From Listeria sp. PSOL-1 (GTDB lineage Bacteria; Bacillota; Bacilli; Lactobacillales; Listeriaceae), in the NCBI RefSeq assembly GCF_902806445.1, contig NZ_LR760298.1:868001-932000 (forward strand): a stretch of DNA of 64,000 nucleotides, read 5' to 3'. Positions 10,531 through 22,360 of this stretch are shown here, one piece after another; position 1 is the first letter of the stretch, and the number at the start of each line of letters is the position of its first letter. A program made the position numbers and the translations under genes. The notes beneath the pieces are model-generated. The model made no database searches. It had not been told where the DNA came from and saw nothing but the letters and a program-made list of their open reading frames with translations.

Positions 10531-11655
10531 CTAATCCCTTTCTTCTATCGGCAAATATTGACGATCTTTCGGCCCCACATAAATTGCGCGCGGCCTAATT
10601 AAGCGATTATCACGATATTGTTCAAAGATATGAGCGAGCCATCCAGAAACACGACTAACTGAAAATACAAGTGTAAAAAGATCAACATCAATCCCTAATG
10701 CATGATAGACAGATGCTGAATAAAAATCAACATTTGGCCTTAAATGCTTAAGTTCCCATACAGCTTCTTCAATTTCAAGTGATAATTGAAACCATTTTTC
10801 CTCATTTTTTGCTTTTGCTAAATTTTCACTTGCAGTACGTAAATATTTAGCGCGAGGATCACCAGTTTGATAAACTCGATGACCAAAACCCATGATTTTC
10901 TGATGATGATTCACTTTATAACGAATATAATCTCGCACGTTAGAATCAGCACGATCAATTTCTTCTAACATATCAAAAACACGTTCATTTGCTCCACCAT
11001 GAAGCGGCCCCTTTAGCGCACCAATTGCTGCTGTAACACCAGAGTAAACATCAGAAAGCGTCGCAACACATACTCGGGCTGTAAATGTTGAAGCGTTAAA
11101 CTCATGATCCGCATGTAAAACAAGGGCTTGATTCATTGCATGCGTAGAAAGCTCATCTGCTTCTTCCCCAGTAATCATATAAAGGAAATTAGCGGCTATG
11201 CTAAGCCCTTCTTTTGGCATAATCGGATCTAGGCCGCGACGAATTCGTGAAAATGCAGCAACAAGTGTTGGCATTCTTGCTTGGAGGCGCAATCCTTTTC
11301 GGTAAACAGCTTCTCCATCATCCTTTTCTGCTTCATTATCAAATACGCCTAACATAGAAACCGTTGTCCTAAGTACACTCATCGGATGCAATTGTTGATG
11401 ATTTTGCATGCGCAAACTTGAAATGATTGTTTCAGGAACGACCATACTCGCTTGAAGTTCCTCTTTAAACTGAGTTAGCTCTGCTTGATTTGGCAAACGT
11501 AAATGCCAGAGCAAATAGATCACTTCTTCAAATGTGACATCATTTTCGACTAAATCATTAATATCATAGCCAACATACTTAAGTTTATCATCTATAATGG
11601 AACTAATTGAAGTTTCAGCTACATAAACATTTTCTAATCCTTTAGAAAGTGGCAT
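10531..11655 (-). CDS. citZ: Citrate synthase
   Basis: Condenses acetyl-CoA with oxaloacetate to citrate. The 374 aa are typical of the Gram-positive dimeric type I enzyme. Catalytic segments are visible: GPLHGGANE (histidine), GFGHRVY (histidine) and the aspartate of [10 protein letters not shown]. The ribosome site GGAGAGG precedes the ATG. Forms an operon with icd. A TTTACA/17/TATAAA promoter-like pair lies only about 10 nt before the ribosome site, too close to be convincing. Confidence 0.97.
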   Translation of the reverse strand: MPLSKGLENVYVAETSISSIIDDKLKYVGYDINDLVENDVTFEEVIYLLWHLRLPNQAELTQFKEELQASMVVPETIISSLRMQNHQQLHPMSVLRTTVSMLGVFDNEAEKDDGEAVYRKGLRLQARMPTLVAAFSRIRRGLDPIMPKEGLSIAANFLYMITGEEADELSTHAMNQALVLHADHEFNASTFTARVCVATLSDVYSGVTAAIGALKGPLHGGANERVFDMLEEIDRADSNVRDYIRYKVNHHQKIMGFGHRVYQTGDPRAKYLRTASENLAKAKNEEKWFQLSLEIEEAVWELKHLRPNVDFYSASVYHALGIDVDLFTLVFSVSRVSGWLAHIFEQYRDNRLIRPRAIYVGPKDRQYLPIEERD

Positions 11656-11697
11656 ATCGTTCCTCTCCTTTATAATGAAAAAGTATCTTTATGTAAA

Positions 11698-12162
11698 CTA
11701 CCGATGAAAAAGTGGGACAAGCTGCATCGCCATGTACGCAATGCCAGAAGCAATGACAGGACCAGCTGCAAGCCCTCGGAACAAAACAACCGCAAGAATC
11801 GTCCCAAACACTAAAGAAACTGTAATTTGTGGATCCCCTGCCATATAATCTACGCCTTTACGTGACAAAATCGAAACTAAAATACCAGCACCTAATCCGA
11901 TCCAACCAGCAGCAGATTTAAAGGACTCAAATAAATCCTTAAAACCAATTTGTCCTGTCGCAATTGGAATTAAAATAGCGATCGTTATAATGGTGACTCC
12001 CCAGTTGATTCCCTTTGCTCCAATTGCATCCATTACTTTCCCATCAAGGTGAAAAAGCTTTAATAAAATGACAACAGCAACAGCAATAACAAGCGAATTA
12101 TTTTTTGCAACTAATCCAAGAAGCAAAAACAAAAATAAAAACAACATACTTTCTGTAAACAT
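11698..12162 (-). CDS. ytwI: Small membrane protein, DUF441 (YtwI-like)
   Basis: Hydrophobic protein of unknown function with about four membrane segments and the glycine-rich GAKGINWGVTIITIAIL and GLGAGILVSILSRKGVD stretches typical of DUF441. The start chosen is ATG at 12162 (154 aa), 8 nt after GAAAGGTG; two ATG codons upstream at 12181-12183 overlap that site. It lies 42 nt before citZ on the same strand, as in other Listeria. Function not known. Confidence 0.85.
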   Translation of the reverse strand: MFTESMLFLFLFLLLGLVAKNNSLVIAVAVVILLKLFHLDGKVMDAIGAKGINWGVTIITIAILIPIATGQIGFKDLFESFKSAAGWIGLGAGILVSILSRKGVDYMAGDPQITVSLVFGTILAVVLFRGLAAGPVIASGIAYMAMQLVPLFHR

Positions 12163-12288
12163 ATAAGCGGCACCTTTCATCAACTAGAAGTAGTATAGCA
12201 TAAACCGTAAAGAAAAACTTATCTGAAGTTTTAAAATCTTATAAGAAAACGCAATTGCTTTAAATCTATGTTCGGCTCAAAGTCGTAT

Positions 12289-12666
12289 TTACATATCAAA
12301 GTAAATATGCGTATTTTTGATACTCTTTTTATTCAACCAGTTCGTTAATTTTGGCTTGATTAAATTCCTTACAAATGGAATAAAAAGAAATAAAGCGCAA
12401 ACGGTCGTCATTATGCCAGGAATAATAAAGCCGATCGCCGCAAAAATATAACAAATACCATCAAGTAAATATGGGGCTACTGTTCGGCCATCTCTTAAAT
12501 TGAACAAAAAATTGGCGCCTAGCTTTTTGATCATATAAATTCCAAGAGCGGTGGAAAGAACTTGAATGAGTAAAAGTGGTAAAAAACCCAACCATTTAAA
12601 CAACCAAACATAAATAATTAATTCAATAAAACCATAAATCGCCCAATATAATATGATTCGCTTCAA
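12289..12666 (-). CDS. fxsA: FxsA family membrane protein
   Basis: 125-aa membrane protein with the FxsA core: a first helix pair (about 5-45), a short loop with the G-x-Y-M segment, then the PYLLDGICYIFAAIGFIIPGIMT region and the C-terminal basic tail. E. coli FxsA relieves exclusion of phage T7 by F plasmid; the native role is not established. It sits between pyk and the DUF441 gene, as in Listeria and Bacillus (YtzA/FxsA). Confidence 0.85.
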   Translation of the reverse strand: MKRIILYWAIYGFIELIIYVWLFKWLGFLPLLLIQVLSTALGIYMIKKLGANFLFNLRDGRTVAPYLLDGICYIFAAIGFIIPGIMTTVCALFLFIPFVRNLIKPKLTNWLNKKSIKNTHIYFDM

Positions 12667-12736
12667 TTTGTTTCAACTCCAGTCCTGTATTGCTTTTTAT
12701 TATAACTTATTTTACTAAAATTCTAAAATATAACGC

Positions 12737-12797
12737 AAAAAAAACGAGTTTGAAACGTAACCGAGATTCCTCGTTTTACATCTCAAACTCGTTTTTA
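12737..12797 (-). terminator. Terminator of pyk; inverted-repeat family 2, copy 1
   Basis: Arms AAAAACGAGTTTGA (12740-12753) and TCAAACTCGTTTTT (12783-12796) pair over 14 bp and enclose a smaller CGAG/CTCG hairpin. The minus strand ends in a T8 run, so it can terminate pyk. Its outer arms closely match those of 41731-41850, including a compensatory base-pair change. Confidence 0.85.
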
Positions 12798-12806
12798 TGA
12801 CATCAA

Positions 12807-14564
12807 TTAATGGGTTGCTGTTTTTCCATTATAAACATTACCTTGACGAGCATCGACTGTGATTGTTTCACCGTCTTTAATACGTTTCGTCGCATCTTTT
12901 GCGCCGACAACAACAGGGATTCCTAAGTTGATGCCAACAACAGCTGCATGGCTTGTCAAACCGCCTTCTTCAACAATAACGGCGGCACTTTTCTCAAATG
13001 CTGGTAAAATATCTTTATCCGTTGTTTTAACGACTAAAATACCGCCTTCTTCAGCTTTTTTTAGCGCTTCTTCATTTGTATTTGCAACAATCGCTTTGCC
13101 GCTAACTGATGCGCGACCGATCCCTTGTCCTTTGACAACTTTTTCACCGATCAATTGAATTTTCATTAGGTTTGTTGTACCGCTCTCTGTTACTGGTACA
13201 CCAGCAGTGATGATAATTAAATCACCTTGTTTCGCGAGTCCAGAAGCAACAGATTCTTTGACAGCTAAATCAAACATATCATCTGTATTTTTAACCGGTT
13301 CAGCAAGACGAGCATAAACGCCCCAAGAAAGAGCTAATGCACGGCAAACATGAGCATTAAAAGTGACAGCTAAAATATGAGATTTGGGACGGTATTTTGA
13401 AATCATTCGTGCTGTATGCCCACTTTGAGTAGCAGCGACAATCGTTTGTACATCCAGATTTCGCGCTGTATGACCTACAGCTTGCCCAATCGCTTCTGTC
13501 ATGTCTGTATTTGCGTGCATTTTAAGCGCGAATTTATCTTGTGCGATTAATGCTTCTTCTGTACGTAAAGCAATTTTTGCCATCATTTGAACGGCTTCTA
13601 CTGGATAATCCCCAGCTGCTGTTTCTCCTGAAAGCATGATTGCATCTGTACCATCAAAAATTGCATTGGCCACATCAGATGCTTCTGCACGTGTTGGACG
13701 TGGATTACGTTGCATTGAATCAAGCATTTGCGTTGCGGTTACGACAGGTTTCCCTAGTTTATTACATTTTCTAATTAATTCTTTTTGGACGATAGGTACT
13801 TCTTCAGCTGGGATTTCAACACCAAGATCTCCACGAGCGACCATTAAGCCTTGGGAAACTTGCAAGATTTCATCAATATTATCTACGCCTTCTTGGTTTT
13901 CGATTTTAGGAATAATTTGAACATGTGTTGCATCATTGTTTTCAAGAATCTTTGTGATTTCAAGTACATCAGATGCACGTCGAACAAAGGATGCTGCAAT
14001 AAAGTCAATGCCTTGTTCTAAACCGAAGCGAATATCATTCGCATCTTTTTCGGTAATCCCAGGTAAATTAATTGAAACGTTTGGCACATTGACACCTTTT
14101 TTGTTTTTTAAGGTTCCAGGGTTTTGAACTTTTGTTACAAGCTCACGGTTAGCTGTGTCCTTTTCGATAACTTCAAGACCAATTAAGCCATCATCAAGTA
14201 AAATAATAGACCCTACCTCAACATCATCGAATAATTCTTCATAAGTAATCGAGAATTTCTCTTTTGTTCCTTCTACTTGTGTCATGGCAATACGGACAAC
14301 ATCGCCTTTTGCAAATTCTACTTTGCCTTCAGCCATGTCATGTGTCCGAATTTCTGGACCTTTGGTGTCTAATAATAGAGCAACCATTTTTCCAGCTTTT
14401 TCTGCAGCTTCACGTATATTTTTAATGCGAGCACCGTGCTCCTTGTAATCGCCATGAGAAAAATTAAGACGCGCAACATTCATACCAGACTCAATTAATT
14501 TTACTAGTGTTTCAACCGACTCACTAGCAGGTCCGATTGTACAAATAATTTTCGTTTTTTTCAT
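12807..14564 (-). CDS. pyk: Pyruvate kinase
   Basis: Final glycolytic step, PEP plus ADP to pyruvate plus ATP. The 585 aa include the usual barrel and effector domain ([20 protein letters not shown] with the catalytic lysine, [10 protein letters not shown]) plus the extra C-terminal PEP-utiliser-like domain found in Bacillus and Listeria (about 475-585) with the TSHAAVVG motif. AGGAGG precedes the ATG. A terminator follows pfkA, so pyk may have its own promoter in the 250-nt gap. Confidence 0.97.
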   Translation of the reverse strand: MKKTKIICTIGPASESVETLVKLIESGMNVARLNFSHGDYKEHGARIKNIREAAEKAGKMVALLLDTKGPEIRTHDMAEGKVEFAKGDVVRIAMTQVEGTKEKFSITYEELFDDVEVGSIILLDDGLIGLEVIEKDTANRELVTKVQNPGTLKNKKGVNVPNVSINLPGITEKDANDIRFGLEQGIDFIAASFVRRASDVLEITKILENNDATHVQIIPKIENQEGVDNIDEILQVSQGLMVARGDLGVEIPAEEVPIVQKELIRKCNKLGKPVVTATQMLDSMQRNPRPTRAEASDVANAIFDGTDAIMLSGETAAGDYPVEAVQMMAKIALRTEEALIAQDKFALKMHANTDMTEAIGQAVGHTARNLDVQTIVAATQSGHTARMISKYRPKSHILAVTFNAHVCRALALSWGVYARLAEPVKNTDDMFDLAVKESVASGLAKQGDLIIITAGVPVTESGTTNLMKIQLIGEKVVKGQGIGRASVSGKAIVANTNEEALKKAEEGGILVVKTTDKDILPAFEKSAAVIVEEGGLTSHAAVVGINLGIPVVVGAKDATKRIKDGETITVDARQGNVYNGKTATH

Positions 14565-14629
14565 GTTTCTGATTCCTCCTAAAAAACTTACCTAATCGTT
14601 TATAGTATAATTATAAACACATCTTCTAC

Positions 14630-14658
14630 ATTTTACCAGCAAGACCTTTGTGATACAA
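14630..14658 (-). promoter_or_regulatory. Candidate SigmaA promoter of pyk
   Basis: Minus strand TTGTAT (14653-14658), 17 nt, TAAAAT (14630-14635), about 65 nt before the pyk start. Just downstream in the leader is a GTTTATA/TATAAAC inverted repeat (14598-14618). Consensus match only. Confidence 0.5.
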
Positions 14659-14782
14659 GTTATTTGTGAAAAATTTATCATAATTAAACAGCCAAGCCTC
14701 GCGAATAAAACTTTCAAAAAGTGCTTTGTATTCGTGTATGGAACGTCTTCACGATTTTAAATAAAATTATTTTTCGCACACG

Positions 14783-14809
14783 AAAAGCCACCTTAACCGG
14801 TGACTCTTC
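14783..14809 (-). terminator. Terminator after pfkA
   Basis: Minus strand AGTCACC, six-nt loop GGTTAA, GGTGGCT, then TTT. It lies just past the pfkA stop codon, so pyk transcription may be only partly dependent on readthrough from pfkA. Confidence 0.7.
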
Positions 14810-14813
14810 ACAA

Positions 14814-15836
<1,023 letters not shown>

Positions 15837-15956
15837 TTAAATGGGAAGCTCTATTTCAAGGTCCTTCTAAAACATTGAATATTGGTATGTGCACTCATGA
15901 ACAGAGAACCATTAAAAGGAGCCAATTGGTTTACATCAAAACAAGAACTTTATTTT

Positions 15957-15985
15957 AAAAAAGAAAGCGATTCCTCGCCTTCTTT
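15957..15985 (-). terminator. Terminator after accA
   Basis: Minus strand GAAGGCGA, loop GGAA, TCGCTTTC followed by TTTTTT. It overlaps the accA stop codon by a couple of bases and separates accDA from pfkA. Confidence 0.8.
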
Positions 15986-16937
15986 ACATTGTTTCAAAGA
16001 CACCGATTTGTTTATATTTATTGTAACGTTGATCAACCAACTGCTCTTTTGAAAAAGGGGTTAGTGTATGTAACGCTTTTGAAATCGTTTGACTAATAAA
16101 CTCTGCTTGTTTTTGTAAATCATGATGGGCGCCACCTTTTACTTCTTCAATAATGCCGTCTGTAATTCCTAAGTCAAACAAATCAGCTGCTGTAATCCGC
16201 ATCGATTCAGCTGCTTTTTTAGCTTGACTTGCATCTTTCCAAAGAATAGCTGCTGCACCTTCTGGAGAAATAACCGAGAAAACGGCATTTTCAAGCATAT
16301 AAATTTGGTTTCCAACACCAAGAGCAAGGGCTCCCCCGCTACCACCTTCACCAATAACAATACAAATAATCGGAACTTCCATATCACTCATTTCATATAA
16401 ATTACGAGCAATGGCTTCACTTTGTCCGCGTTCTTCCGCGGCTTTTCCGGGATAAGCTCCTTTTGTATCAATAAAACAAATAATGGGTCTCCCAAATTTA
16501 TTCGCTTGTTTCATCAGACGTAAAGCTTTGCGAAAGCCTTCTGGATGAGGCATACCGAAATTGCGATACAAATTATCTTTTGTATCTTTCCCGCGCTGAT
16601 GACCAATAACGGTTACAGGCATTCCTTTAAATTGAGCAATGCCTCCAACAATTGCAGGATCATCACCAAAAGTACGGTCCCCGTGAAGCTCCATAAATTG
16701 ATCAAAAATAAGAGGAATATAATCCCGTGTTGTTGGACGATCAGGATGACGTGCGACCTGGAATTTATCCCAAGCAGACATATTGCTATAGATTTCAGTT
16801 TCCAATTTCTGCAAGCGTTTCTCTAGCTTTTCAATTTCGCTTGTTAAATCGACTTCTGATTTTTCATTGTACTCCTTTAAATCAGCAATTTTATGACGTA
16901 ATTCAAGGATTGGTGTTTCGAATTCCATTTCATTCAT
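15984..16937 (-). CDS. accA: Acetyl-CoA carboxylase, carboxyltransferase alpha subunit
   Basis: With AccD transfers carboxyl from biotin to acetyl-CoA, giving malonyl-CoA for fatty-acid synthesis. The 317 aa show the family N-terminal coiled helix (about 1-45), the [14 protein letters not shown] segment and the crotonase-like core with [12 protein letters not shown] and [16 protein letters not shown]. Its start overlaps the accD end by 8 nt, implying coupled translation of equal amounts of the two subunits. Confidence 0.97.
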   Translation of the reverse strand: MNEMEFETPILELRHKIADLKEYNEKSEVDLTSEIEKLEKRLQKLETEIYSNMSAWDKFQVARHPDRPTTRDYIPLIFDQFMELHGDRTFGDDPAIVGGIAQFKGMPVTVIGHQRGKDTKDNLYRNFGMPHPEGFRKALRLMKQANKFGRPIICFIDTKGAYPGKAAEERGQSEAIARNLYEMSDMEVPIICIVIGEGGSGGALALGVGNQIYMLENAVFSVISPEGAAAILWKDASQAKKAAESMRITAADLFDLGITDGIIEEVKGGAHHDLQKQAEFISQTISKALHTLTPFSKEQLVDQRYNKYKQIGVFETM

Positions 16938-17814
16938 CCTCTGTTTTTACCTCCTCGTCTTCCAATTTCGTGTGCGTTTCTAATACAAAATGAAGTGCGT
17001 TTCTTAAATCAAGCCGATTTAAGACATCATCTAATTGTCCATGCTTTAATAAGAATTCAGCGGTTTGAAAATCATCTGGTAATTCCTCGCGTACAGTTTG
17101 TTCGATAACCCGTCGGCCAGCAAAACCAATTAATGCACCTGGCTCGGCAAAATTGAAGTCACCAAGGGATGCAAAACTAGCTGAAACCCCTCCTGTTGTT
17201 GGATGCGTCATAACAGTGATGCTAAGGCCTCCATGGTCACTAAAACGCTTAAATGCTGCAGAAGTTTTTGCCATCTGCATAAGTGAAACCATACCTTCTT
17301 GCATTCTTGCGCCACCTGAAGCTGTAAAAATGATAAATGGCACACGCGCCTTGTCAGCTTCTTCAACAGCACGAAGAATTTTTTCACCAACGACAGAACC
17401 CATACTCGCCATGCGAAAGCGTGAGTCCATTACAGCAATCACAAAAGGAAGTCCTTCAATTTTAGCATGGCCTGTTATAATGGCTTCGTTTAAATTCGTT
17501 TTTGCTTTATCTTTTTCTATGCGTTCCATATAATTATCAAATTGAAGTGGATTAGCCGTTGTCAAATTGTTATCCATTTCATTAAAAGAGCCGCTATCGA
17601 CTAAAAACTCAATTCGTTTAAAAGCATCAATGGTATGATGAAACCCGCAATGACTACAAACCATCAAGTTTTTTTCAAGCTCTTTTGTATACATGATTTT
17701 TTTGCAATTTGGGCATTTCGTCATAATCCCTTCTGGCACATCAGTCTTTGCACCGTTTACTGGGATTGTTGCATATTTTTTCTTCTTTGGTTTCGTGAAT
17801 AAATCTCCTAACAA
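16930..17814 (-). CDS. accD: Acetyl-CoA carboxylase, carboxyltransferase beta subunit
   Basis: Beta subunit partner of AccA. The start chosen is TTG at 17814 (294 aa, [14 protein letters not shown]), preceded 7 nt upstream by AAGGGAGGG; a longer in-frame reading to 17925 would add a hydrophobic segment unlike the family. An N-terminal zinc ribbon has CPNCKK and CSHCGF pairs, then the carboxyltransferase fold with [11 protein letters not shown] and [16 protein letters not shown]. The TTG start may tune expression. Confidence 0.95.
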   Translation of the reverse strand: MLGDLFTKPKKKKYATIPVNGAKTDVPEGIMTKCPNCKKIMYTKELEKNLMVCSHCGFHHTIDAFKRIEFLVDSGSFNEMDNNLTTANPLQFDNYMERIEKDKAKTNLNEAIITGHAKIEGLPFVIAVMDSRFRMASMGSVVGEKILRAVEEADKARVPFIIFTASGGARMQEGMVSLMQMAKTSAAFKRFSDHGGLSITVMTHPTTGGVSASFASLGDFNFAEPGALIGFAGRRVIEQTVREELPDDFQTAEFLLKHGQLDDVLNRLDLRNALHFVLETHTKLEDEEVKTEDE

Positions 17815-17965
17815 AGATGAAACCCTCCCTTGCTTACACTTTACTTTTAACATAGTTAGACAATAAAAAAGAATAATGGCAATACACTTTGTTTCTATGA
17901 AAAAAGCTTTGGATAAAAACAGCAATCCTGCTAATGAAGAGTGATGTTCCTATTTTCCATTTTAA

Positions 17966-17974
17966 ACTATACCA
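17966..17974 (-). promoter_or_regulatory. Candidate extended -10 promoter of accDA
   Basis: Minus strand TGGTATAGT (TGn plus a 5/6 -10 box) about 150 nt before accD, with no clear -35. Position fits a leader for accDA downstream of dnaE-divergent sequence. Consensus match only. Confidence 0.45.
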
Positions 17975-18002
17975 CATTTCCCACTCTTTTAGGAAATGAA
18001 AT

Positions 18003-21000
18003 TTATTTTAAAATAACATTCTCATCCCCTAATAACTGCTTTAACTCCCGTAACAATGGTTCTGTTCCATCTACTGCAAACTTTTGTTGCAGCTCAATGG
18101 TTTGTTTTGTGTCTGCATGATGAACAATAACACGGTTTTCGCCTTTTGCAGTGATAAGCATGGCTTTAATCTCATCTAAAGTAACATTTCCAGTCATTTT
18201 AAGAAATAGACGTTTCGGGACAATCAGCTCATTTAGCGAAATGGCTTCTTGAACAATCGCTTGTAACTCTCCGTTTCTCTGGTCAATTTTAACTTTCAAA
18301 AAAAGTTTATCCCCTTTGTTTATCGCCTCGCCAAATTTACGATAACTTTCAGGAAATAACACGGCGCTGGTTTCTTTTGTGTTGTCACTAATTGTTAAAA
18401 AGCACATCGCCTCGCCTTTTTTTGTGCGAATGACTTTTTTATCGTGAACATAAGCACCAATTTGATAAACTTTCCCCTTTTTAACATTGACGATCGGCGT
18501 TGCTTTAAAATAATCAAGCTGGTCTTTATATTGATTGATAGGATGTGCAGAGACGTATTGTCCTGTGTATTCTTTTTCATATTCTAATTTGATATCTTCT
18601 GTGAGTGCGGTAATCTCTTTATAGCGCGGTTTTGGTAAAAAAACGTCATCGCCTTCAAATAAATTGATTTTCCCTTCATCGCTTCCAAGTAGCGCTTCAT
18701 AATTTAAAGCGGATTGAATCGAATTTTGTAAAGTAGCACGGTCTTTTCCAAATTCATCAAAGGCTCCCGAATAAATGAGTGCTTCTAAAACTGTTTCATT
18801 TAGCATTTTAGCTGGCATTCGCTCACAAAAGGTAAAAAAATCGTGGAAAGAACCATTTTTTTGTCGTTCTTCTAAAATGGCTTCAATAAACTTATTGGAT
18901 ACTTTGCGAATGATGCGAAAACTGTAACGAATCGCTGAGTTTCCTTCTACTTGAAAGAAAAGGTGGCTTTTGTTAATGCTTGGTGGCAGCATCTCAATTT
19001 GATATTTTTTCGCTTCTGTAATATATTGCGAGATTTTAGTATCATTTCCAAAAACAGAACTAAGTAAAGCGGCCATAAATTCAGCTGGGAAGTGCGCTTT
19101 AAGGTAAGCAAGCTGAAAAGCAATTTTTGAATAAGCAGCAGCATGACTTCGGTTAAAACCATAATTAGCAAACCGAACGATCATATCATAAACAGCGTTT
19201 GCACTTTCTTCAGCGTAACCTTTCTTTTTTGCACCGGTTACAAAGAATTGACGCTGTTCGTTTAAAACATCTGCTTTTTTCTTACTCACAGCTCGCCTTA
19301 ATAAATCAGCCTCCCCGAGCGTAAATCCAGCCATTTGACTTGCAACTTGCATGATCTGTTCTTGGTAAACGATAACACCATACGTTACCGCGAGTATTGA
19401 TTTTAAATCGGGGTGCGGATAATGAATGGCTTCTTTTCCTTGCTTTCTAGCAATAAATGTATCAATTTGTTCCATTGGTCCAGGACGATAAAGTGCATCT
19501 ACAGCAACAATATCTTCAAATCTGGTTGGTTTTAAATGGCGTAAAACACGCCTAATCCCATCTGATTCAAATTGGAAAACACCCGTCGTATCTCCAGATC
19601 TGAAAAGCTTCAATGTCTTTTCATCATCAAGTGGAATATCACGAATAGAAAGCTTAAGATCACGGTGATAATTCACTGATCGCAAAACACGATCAAGTAA
19701 GGACAAATTACGAAGGCCTAGAAAATCCATTTTAAGCAAGCCAATTTTCTCAAGATCACCCATAGCATATTGCGTTAAAAAAGCATCTCCGCTACCATTT
19801 TGAAGTGGGATTTGTTCAACAAGTGGTCGGTCACTAATGACTATCCCCGCAGCATGTGTCGAAATATGCCTTGGCAAGCCTTCGATTTGTGTAGCAATCT
19901 CCCAGATCATTTCGTTTTGTTTGGTTGAATGAATAAAATAGTCGAGCTTTGGGTTTAATTCTTTGGCTTTTTCAAGTGTTATTCCTAATTGATTTGGAAT
20001 TTGCTTAGCCCATTCAGCTAGTTCTATTGTATTTAGGCCAAATGTTCTCGCAGTATCGCGAATTGCCGCTTTAGCAGCGAGCGTACCAAATGTTCCAATT
20101 TGAGCAACATGTGCTGATCCATATTTAGAAACAACATAAGAAATAATATCATCACGCCGATTATCTGGAAAATCTAAATCGATATCAGGCATTGTAATGC
20201 GCTCTGGATTCAAAAATCGTTCAAACAAAAGCTGATAACGAATGGGATCCACATCTGTAATTTGTAAGACATAACTCACAAGTGACCCTGCTGCTGATCC
20301 TCTTCCAGGTCCAGTTAAAATCTCATTCTTACGCGCATATTTCATCACATCCCAAATGATCAAAAAATAATCGGCAAAGCCCATTTTATTAATAATATCT
20401 AATTCATACTCTAAACGTTGAACATACTCTTTTTCATGTAACCTTCGTTCTTTTAACCCTTGAAAAGCAATTTCATAAAGGACTTCTTCTGCTTTTTCAT
20501 TTTCTTGAAGTGGAAAACGTGGTAAAAGATGTTGATCAAGCTTAATTTCTACATGACAACGCGCAGCAATTCGCTCAGTTTCAAGTAGTGCTTTTTTTTC
20601 GATTTCAGTTGTGTACTGTTGTGCCATTTCATCTGGTGTTGCAAAATAAGCAGAACCAACAAGTGGCAAATTCATCCAATCAACGGTTGTATTATCACGA
20701 ATGGCTTCTAGTATATGAAAGCTTTGGACATCACGTGCATGAAGATAATGGACATTTTTACTCGCAACTAGCGACATCTCCATTTTATCCGCAAAACGGA
20801 TCATTTTCTGAGCTAAATCTGGGGAATCCTTTTGGAGTGTTAAATAAAAGTGATCGACACCAAATAACTGTTTAAAATAAGTGAAAACTTCCTTTGCTGC
20901 TGATTCATTTTCTTCTAGTAATAAATCTTCTAATTCACCTGTCACACCGGGTGTTAAAGCGATTAAACCTTCTTTATACGAAGCAAGCCATTCAAGCGGA

Positions 21001-21329
21001 AGTTCCTGCTTATCTTCACGTGTTTGGATGGCGCTTGCTATTTTAAGTAACTGATGGTAACCAAGATCTGTTTCAGCAAGGAGGACAAGTTCATAACTTT
21101 TTAAAGGATTAATGATACCGGGGATCGTGATGGTTATACCAATAATTGGTTTAATATCTGCTGCTAGGCACTTTTGATAAAACTCTAAGGCGCCATACAA
21201 GGCATTTTTATCTGTAATCGCTAAAGCTTGATAATTTGCTTCTTTAGCTTTTTTTATTAGGCGGTCGATTTGCGCTGTGCTTGATAGTAAATCATAAGCA
21301 CTTGCTACTTGTAAGTGAACAAATCCCAT
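18003..21329 (-). CDS. dnaE: DNA polymerase III alpha subunit, DnaE type
   Basis: Error-prone C-family polymerase that, in low-GC Gram-positives, extends primers on the lagging strand before PolC. The ATG at 21329 (1108 aa) is 8 nt after AAAGGA; an ATG three codons upstream is part of the ribosome site. An N-terminal PHP domain (about 1-210) begins FVHLQVASAYDLL. The catalytic palm contains GRGSAAGSLVSYVLQ and PDIDLDFPDNRR with its aspartates, followed by finger, helix-hairpin-helix and a C-terminal OB domain (about 950-1040). No proofreading exonuclease insert, which distinguishes it from PolC. Confidence 0.96.
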   Translation of the reverse strand: MGFVHLQVASAYDLLSSTAQIDRLIKKAKEANYQALAITDKNALYGALEFYQKCLAADIKPIIGITITIPGIINPLKSYELVLLAETDLGYHQLLKIASAIQTREDKQELPLEWLASYKEGLIALTPGVTGELEDLLLEENESAAKEVFTYFKQLFGVDHFYLTLQKDSPDLAQKMIRFADKMEMSLVASKNVHYLHARDVQSFHILEAIRDNTTVDWMNLPLVGSAYFATPDEMAQQYTTEIEKKALLETERIAARCHVEIKLDQHLLPRFPLQENEKAEEVLYEIAFQGLKERRLHEKEYVQRLEYELDIINKMGFADYFLIIWDVMKYARKNEILTGPGRGSAAGSLVSYVLQITDVDPIRYQLLFERFLNPERITMPDIDLDFPDNRRDDIISYVVSKYGSAHVAQIGTFGTLAAKAAIRDTARTFGLNTIELAEWAKQIPNQLGITLEKAKELNPKLDYFIHSTKQNEMIWEIATQIEGLPRHISTHAAGIVISDRPLVEQIPLQNGSGDAFLTQYAMGDLEKIGLLKMDFLGLRNLSLLDRVLRSVNYHRDLKLSIRDIPLDDEKTLKLFRSGDTTGVFQFESDGIRRVLRHLKPTRFEDIVAVDALYRPGPMEQIDTFIARKQGKEAIHYPHPDLKSILAVTYGVIVYQEQIMQVASQMAGFTLGEADLLRRAVSKKKADVLNEQRQFFVTGAKKKGYAEESANAVYDMIVRFANYGFNRSHAAAYSKIAFQLAYLKAHFPAEFMAALLSSVFGNDTKISQYITEAKKYQIEMLPPSINKSHLFFQVEGNSAIRYSFRIIRKVSNKFIEAILEERQKNGSFHDFFTFCERMPAKMLNETVLEALIYSGAFDEFGKDRATLQNSIQSALNYEALLGSDEGKINLFEGDDVFLPKPRYKEITALTEDIKLEYEKEYTGQYVSAHPINQYKDQLDYFKATPIVNVKKGKVYQIGAYVHDKKVIRTKKGEAMCFLTISDNTKETSAVLFPESYRKFGEAINKGDKLFLKVKIDQRNGELQAIVQEAISLNELIVPKRLFLKMTGNVTLDEIKAMLITAKGENRVIVHHADTKQTIELQQKFAVDGTEPLLRELKQLLGDENVILK

Positions 21330-21402
21330 GCAGCTCATCCTTTCTTTTTCATTTCTATTATATCTGGAATTTCAAAAAAAAGAAAGTTTGTTCGCGTCAC
21401 CA

Positions 21403-22338
21403 TTAAAACTGGTTACAAAGAGCAATGAGCTTGCTATGCATTTCTTCTATTTCTTTAACCGAGTGAATCGTCGCACCAGAAGCAAGGGGGTGTCCACCAC
21501 CGTGATACTCTTTAGCAAGCGTATTAATGATGGGCCCTTTCGACCTTAGTCTTGCTCGGATCAAATCTCCCTCTTGAATAAACATAATCCATGCTTTTAG
21601 ACCTTGTGCATTTTCAACAACTGAAACAAGGCTTGACGCATCTCTTGGATTTACTTGAAATTCTTCTAAAATCGCTTTTTCTAAAAAGATCGTTGCTGCA
21701 CCGCTTTCATCTATTTGAAAGTGTTCAAAAATGTAGCCAGCAAGCCTCATAATATTTACTGGTTGCTGGTACATCTCATTAAAAAGCGCCGGCCTATTAA
21801 ACGGGTAATCAACTAAAATCGCCGCAAGCCGCATTGTTTCTTTTGTTGTGCTCGGATAAAGAAAACGTCCTGTATCGCCAACAATACCCGCATATAATAA
21901 TCTGGCTGCTGTTTCATTTAATATTAGTTCAGTTTTAAAATTTTCATAAAAAGCCGTAATCATTTCGCTACAACTTGAAGCGCCTGTATTTATCCAAAGA
22001 ATATCGCCATAAGGATCATCATTTGGATGGTGATCGATTTTAATCAATTTTCCGCCTAGGGTAAAGCGTTTATCAGCAATTCTTGCGGTATTTGCTGTAT
22101 CACAAATAATAACAAGCGCATCTTTGTATACATCATCATCGATTACGTCTGGTTCACCTAAAAAAGCAAGGGACGCTTCTTTTTCACCAACAGAAAAGAC
22201 TTTTTTCTGAGGAAAGCTTGTCCGAATAATCTCAGCAAGTCCCATTTGAGAACCATATGCGTCCGGATCAGGCCTTTCATGACGATGTAAAATAATGGTT
22301 TGGTACTTTTTTATTTCATTTAATATCGCTTGCTCCAT
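21403..22338 (-). CDS. nrnA: Oligoribonuclease / pAp phosphatase NrnA
   Basis: DHH-family enzyme that degrades very short RNA oligomers from the 5' end and dephosphorylates 3',5'-pAp. The 311 aa include the DHH domain with HERPDPDAYGS, CDTANTARI and IDHHPNDD, and a C-terminal DHHA1 domain with GGGHPLASGA. It starts 22 nt after ytoI, with a GAGGT site. Equivalent to B. subtilis YtqI, with the same neighbours ytoI and dnaE. Confidence 0.95.
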   Translation of the reverse strand: MEQAILNEIKKYQTIILHRHERPDPDAYGSQMGLAEIIRTSFPQKKVFSVGEKEASLAFLGEPDVIDDDVYKDALVIICDTANTARIADKRFTLGGKLIKIDHHPNDDPYGDILWINTGASSCSEMITAFYENFKTELILNETAARLLYAGIVGDTGRFLYPSTTKETMRLAAILVDYPFNRPALFNEMYQQPVNIMRLAGYIFEHFQIDESGAATIFLEKAILEEFQVNPRDASSLVSVVENAQGLKAWIMFIQEGDLIRARLRSKGPIINTLAKEYHGGGHPLASGATIHSVKEIEEMHSKLIALCNQF

Positions 22339-22360
22339 TTGTTTTTACCTCAATTCTTGT

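Noticed and set aside
11656-11697. TTTACA-N17-TATAAA promoter before citZ
   Set aside because: The predicted start of transcription would lie at or inside the ribosome binding site; probably chance or a leaderless start at best.
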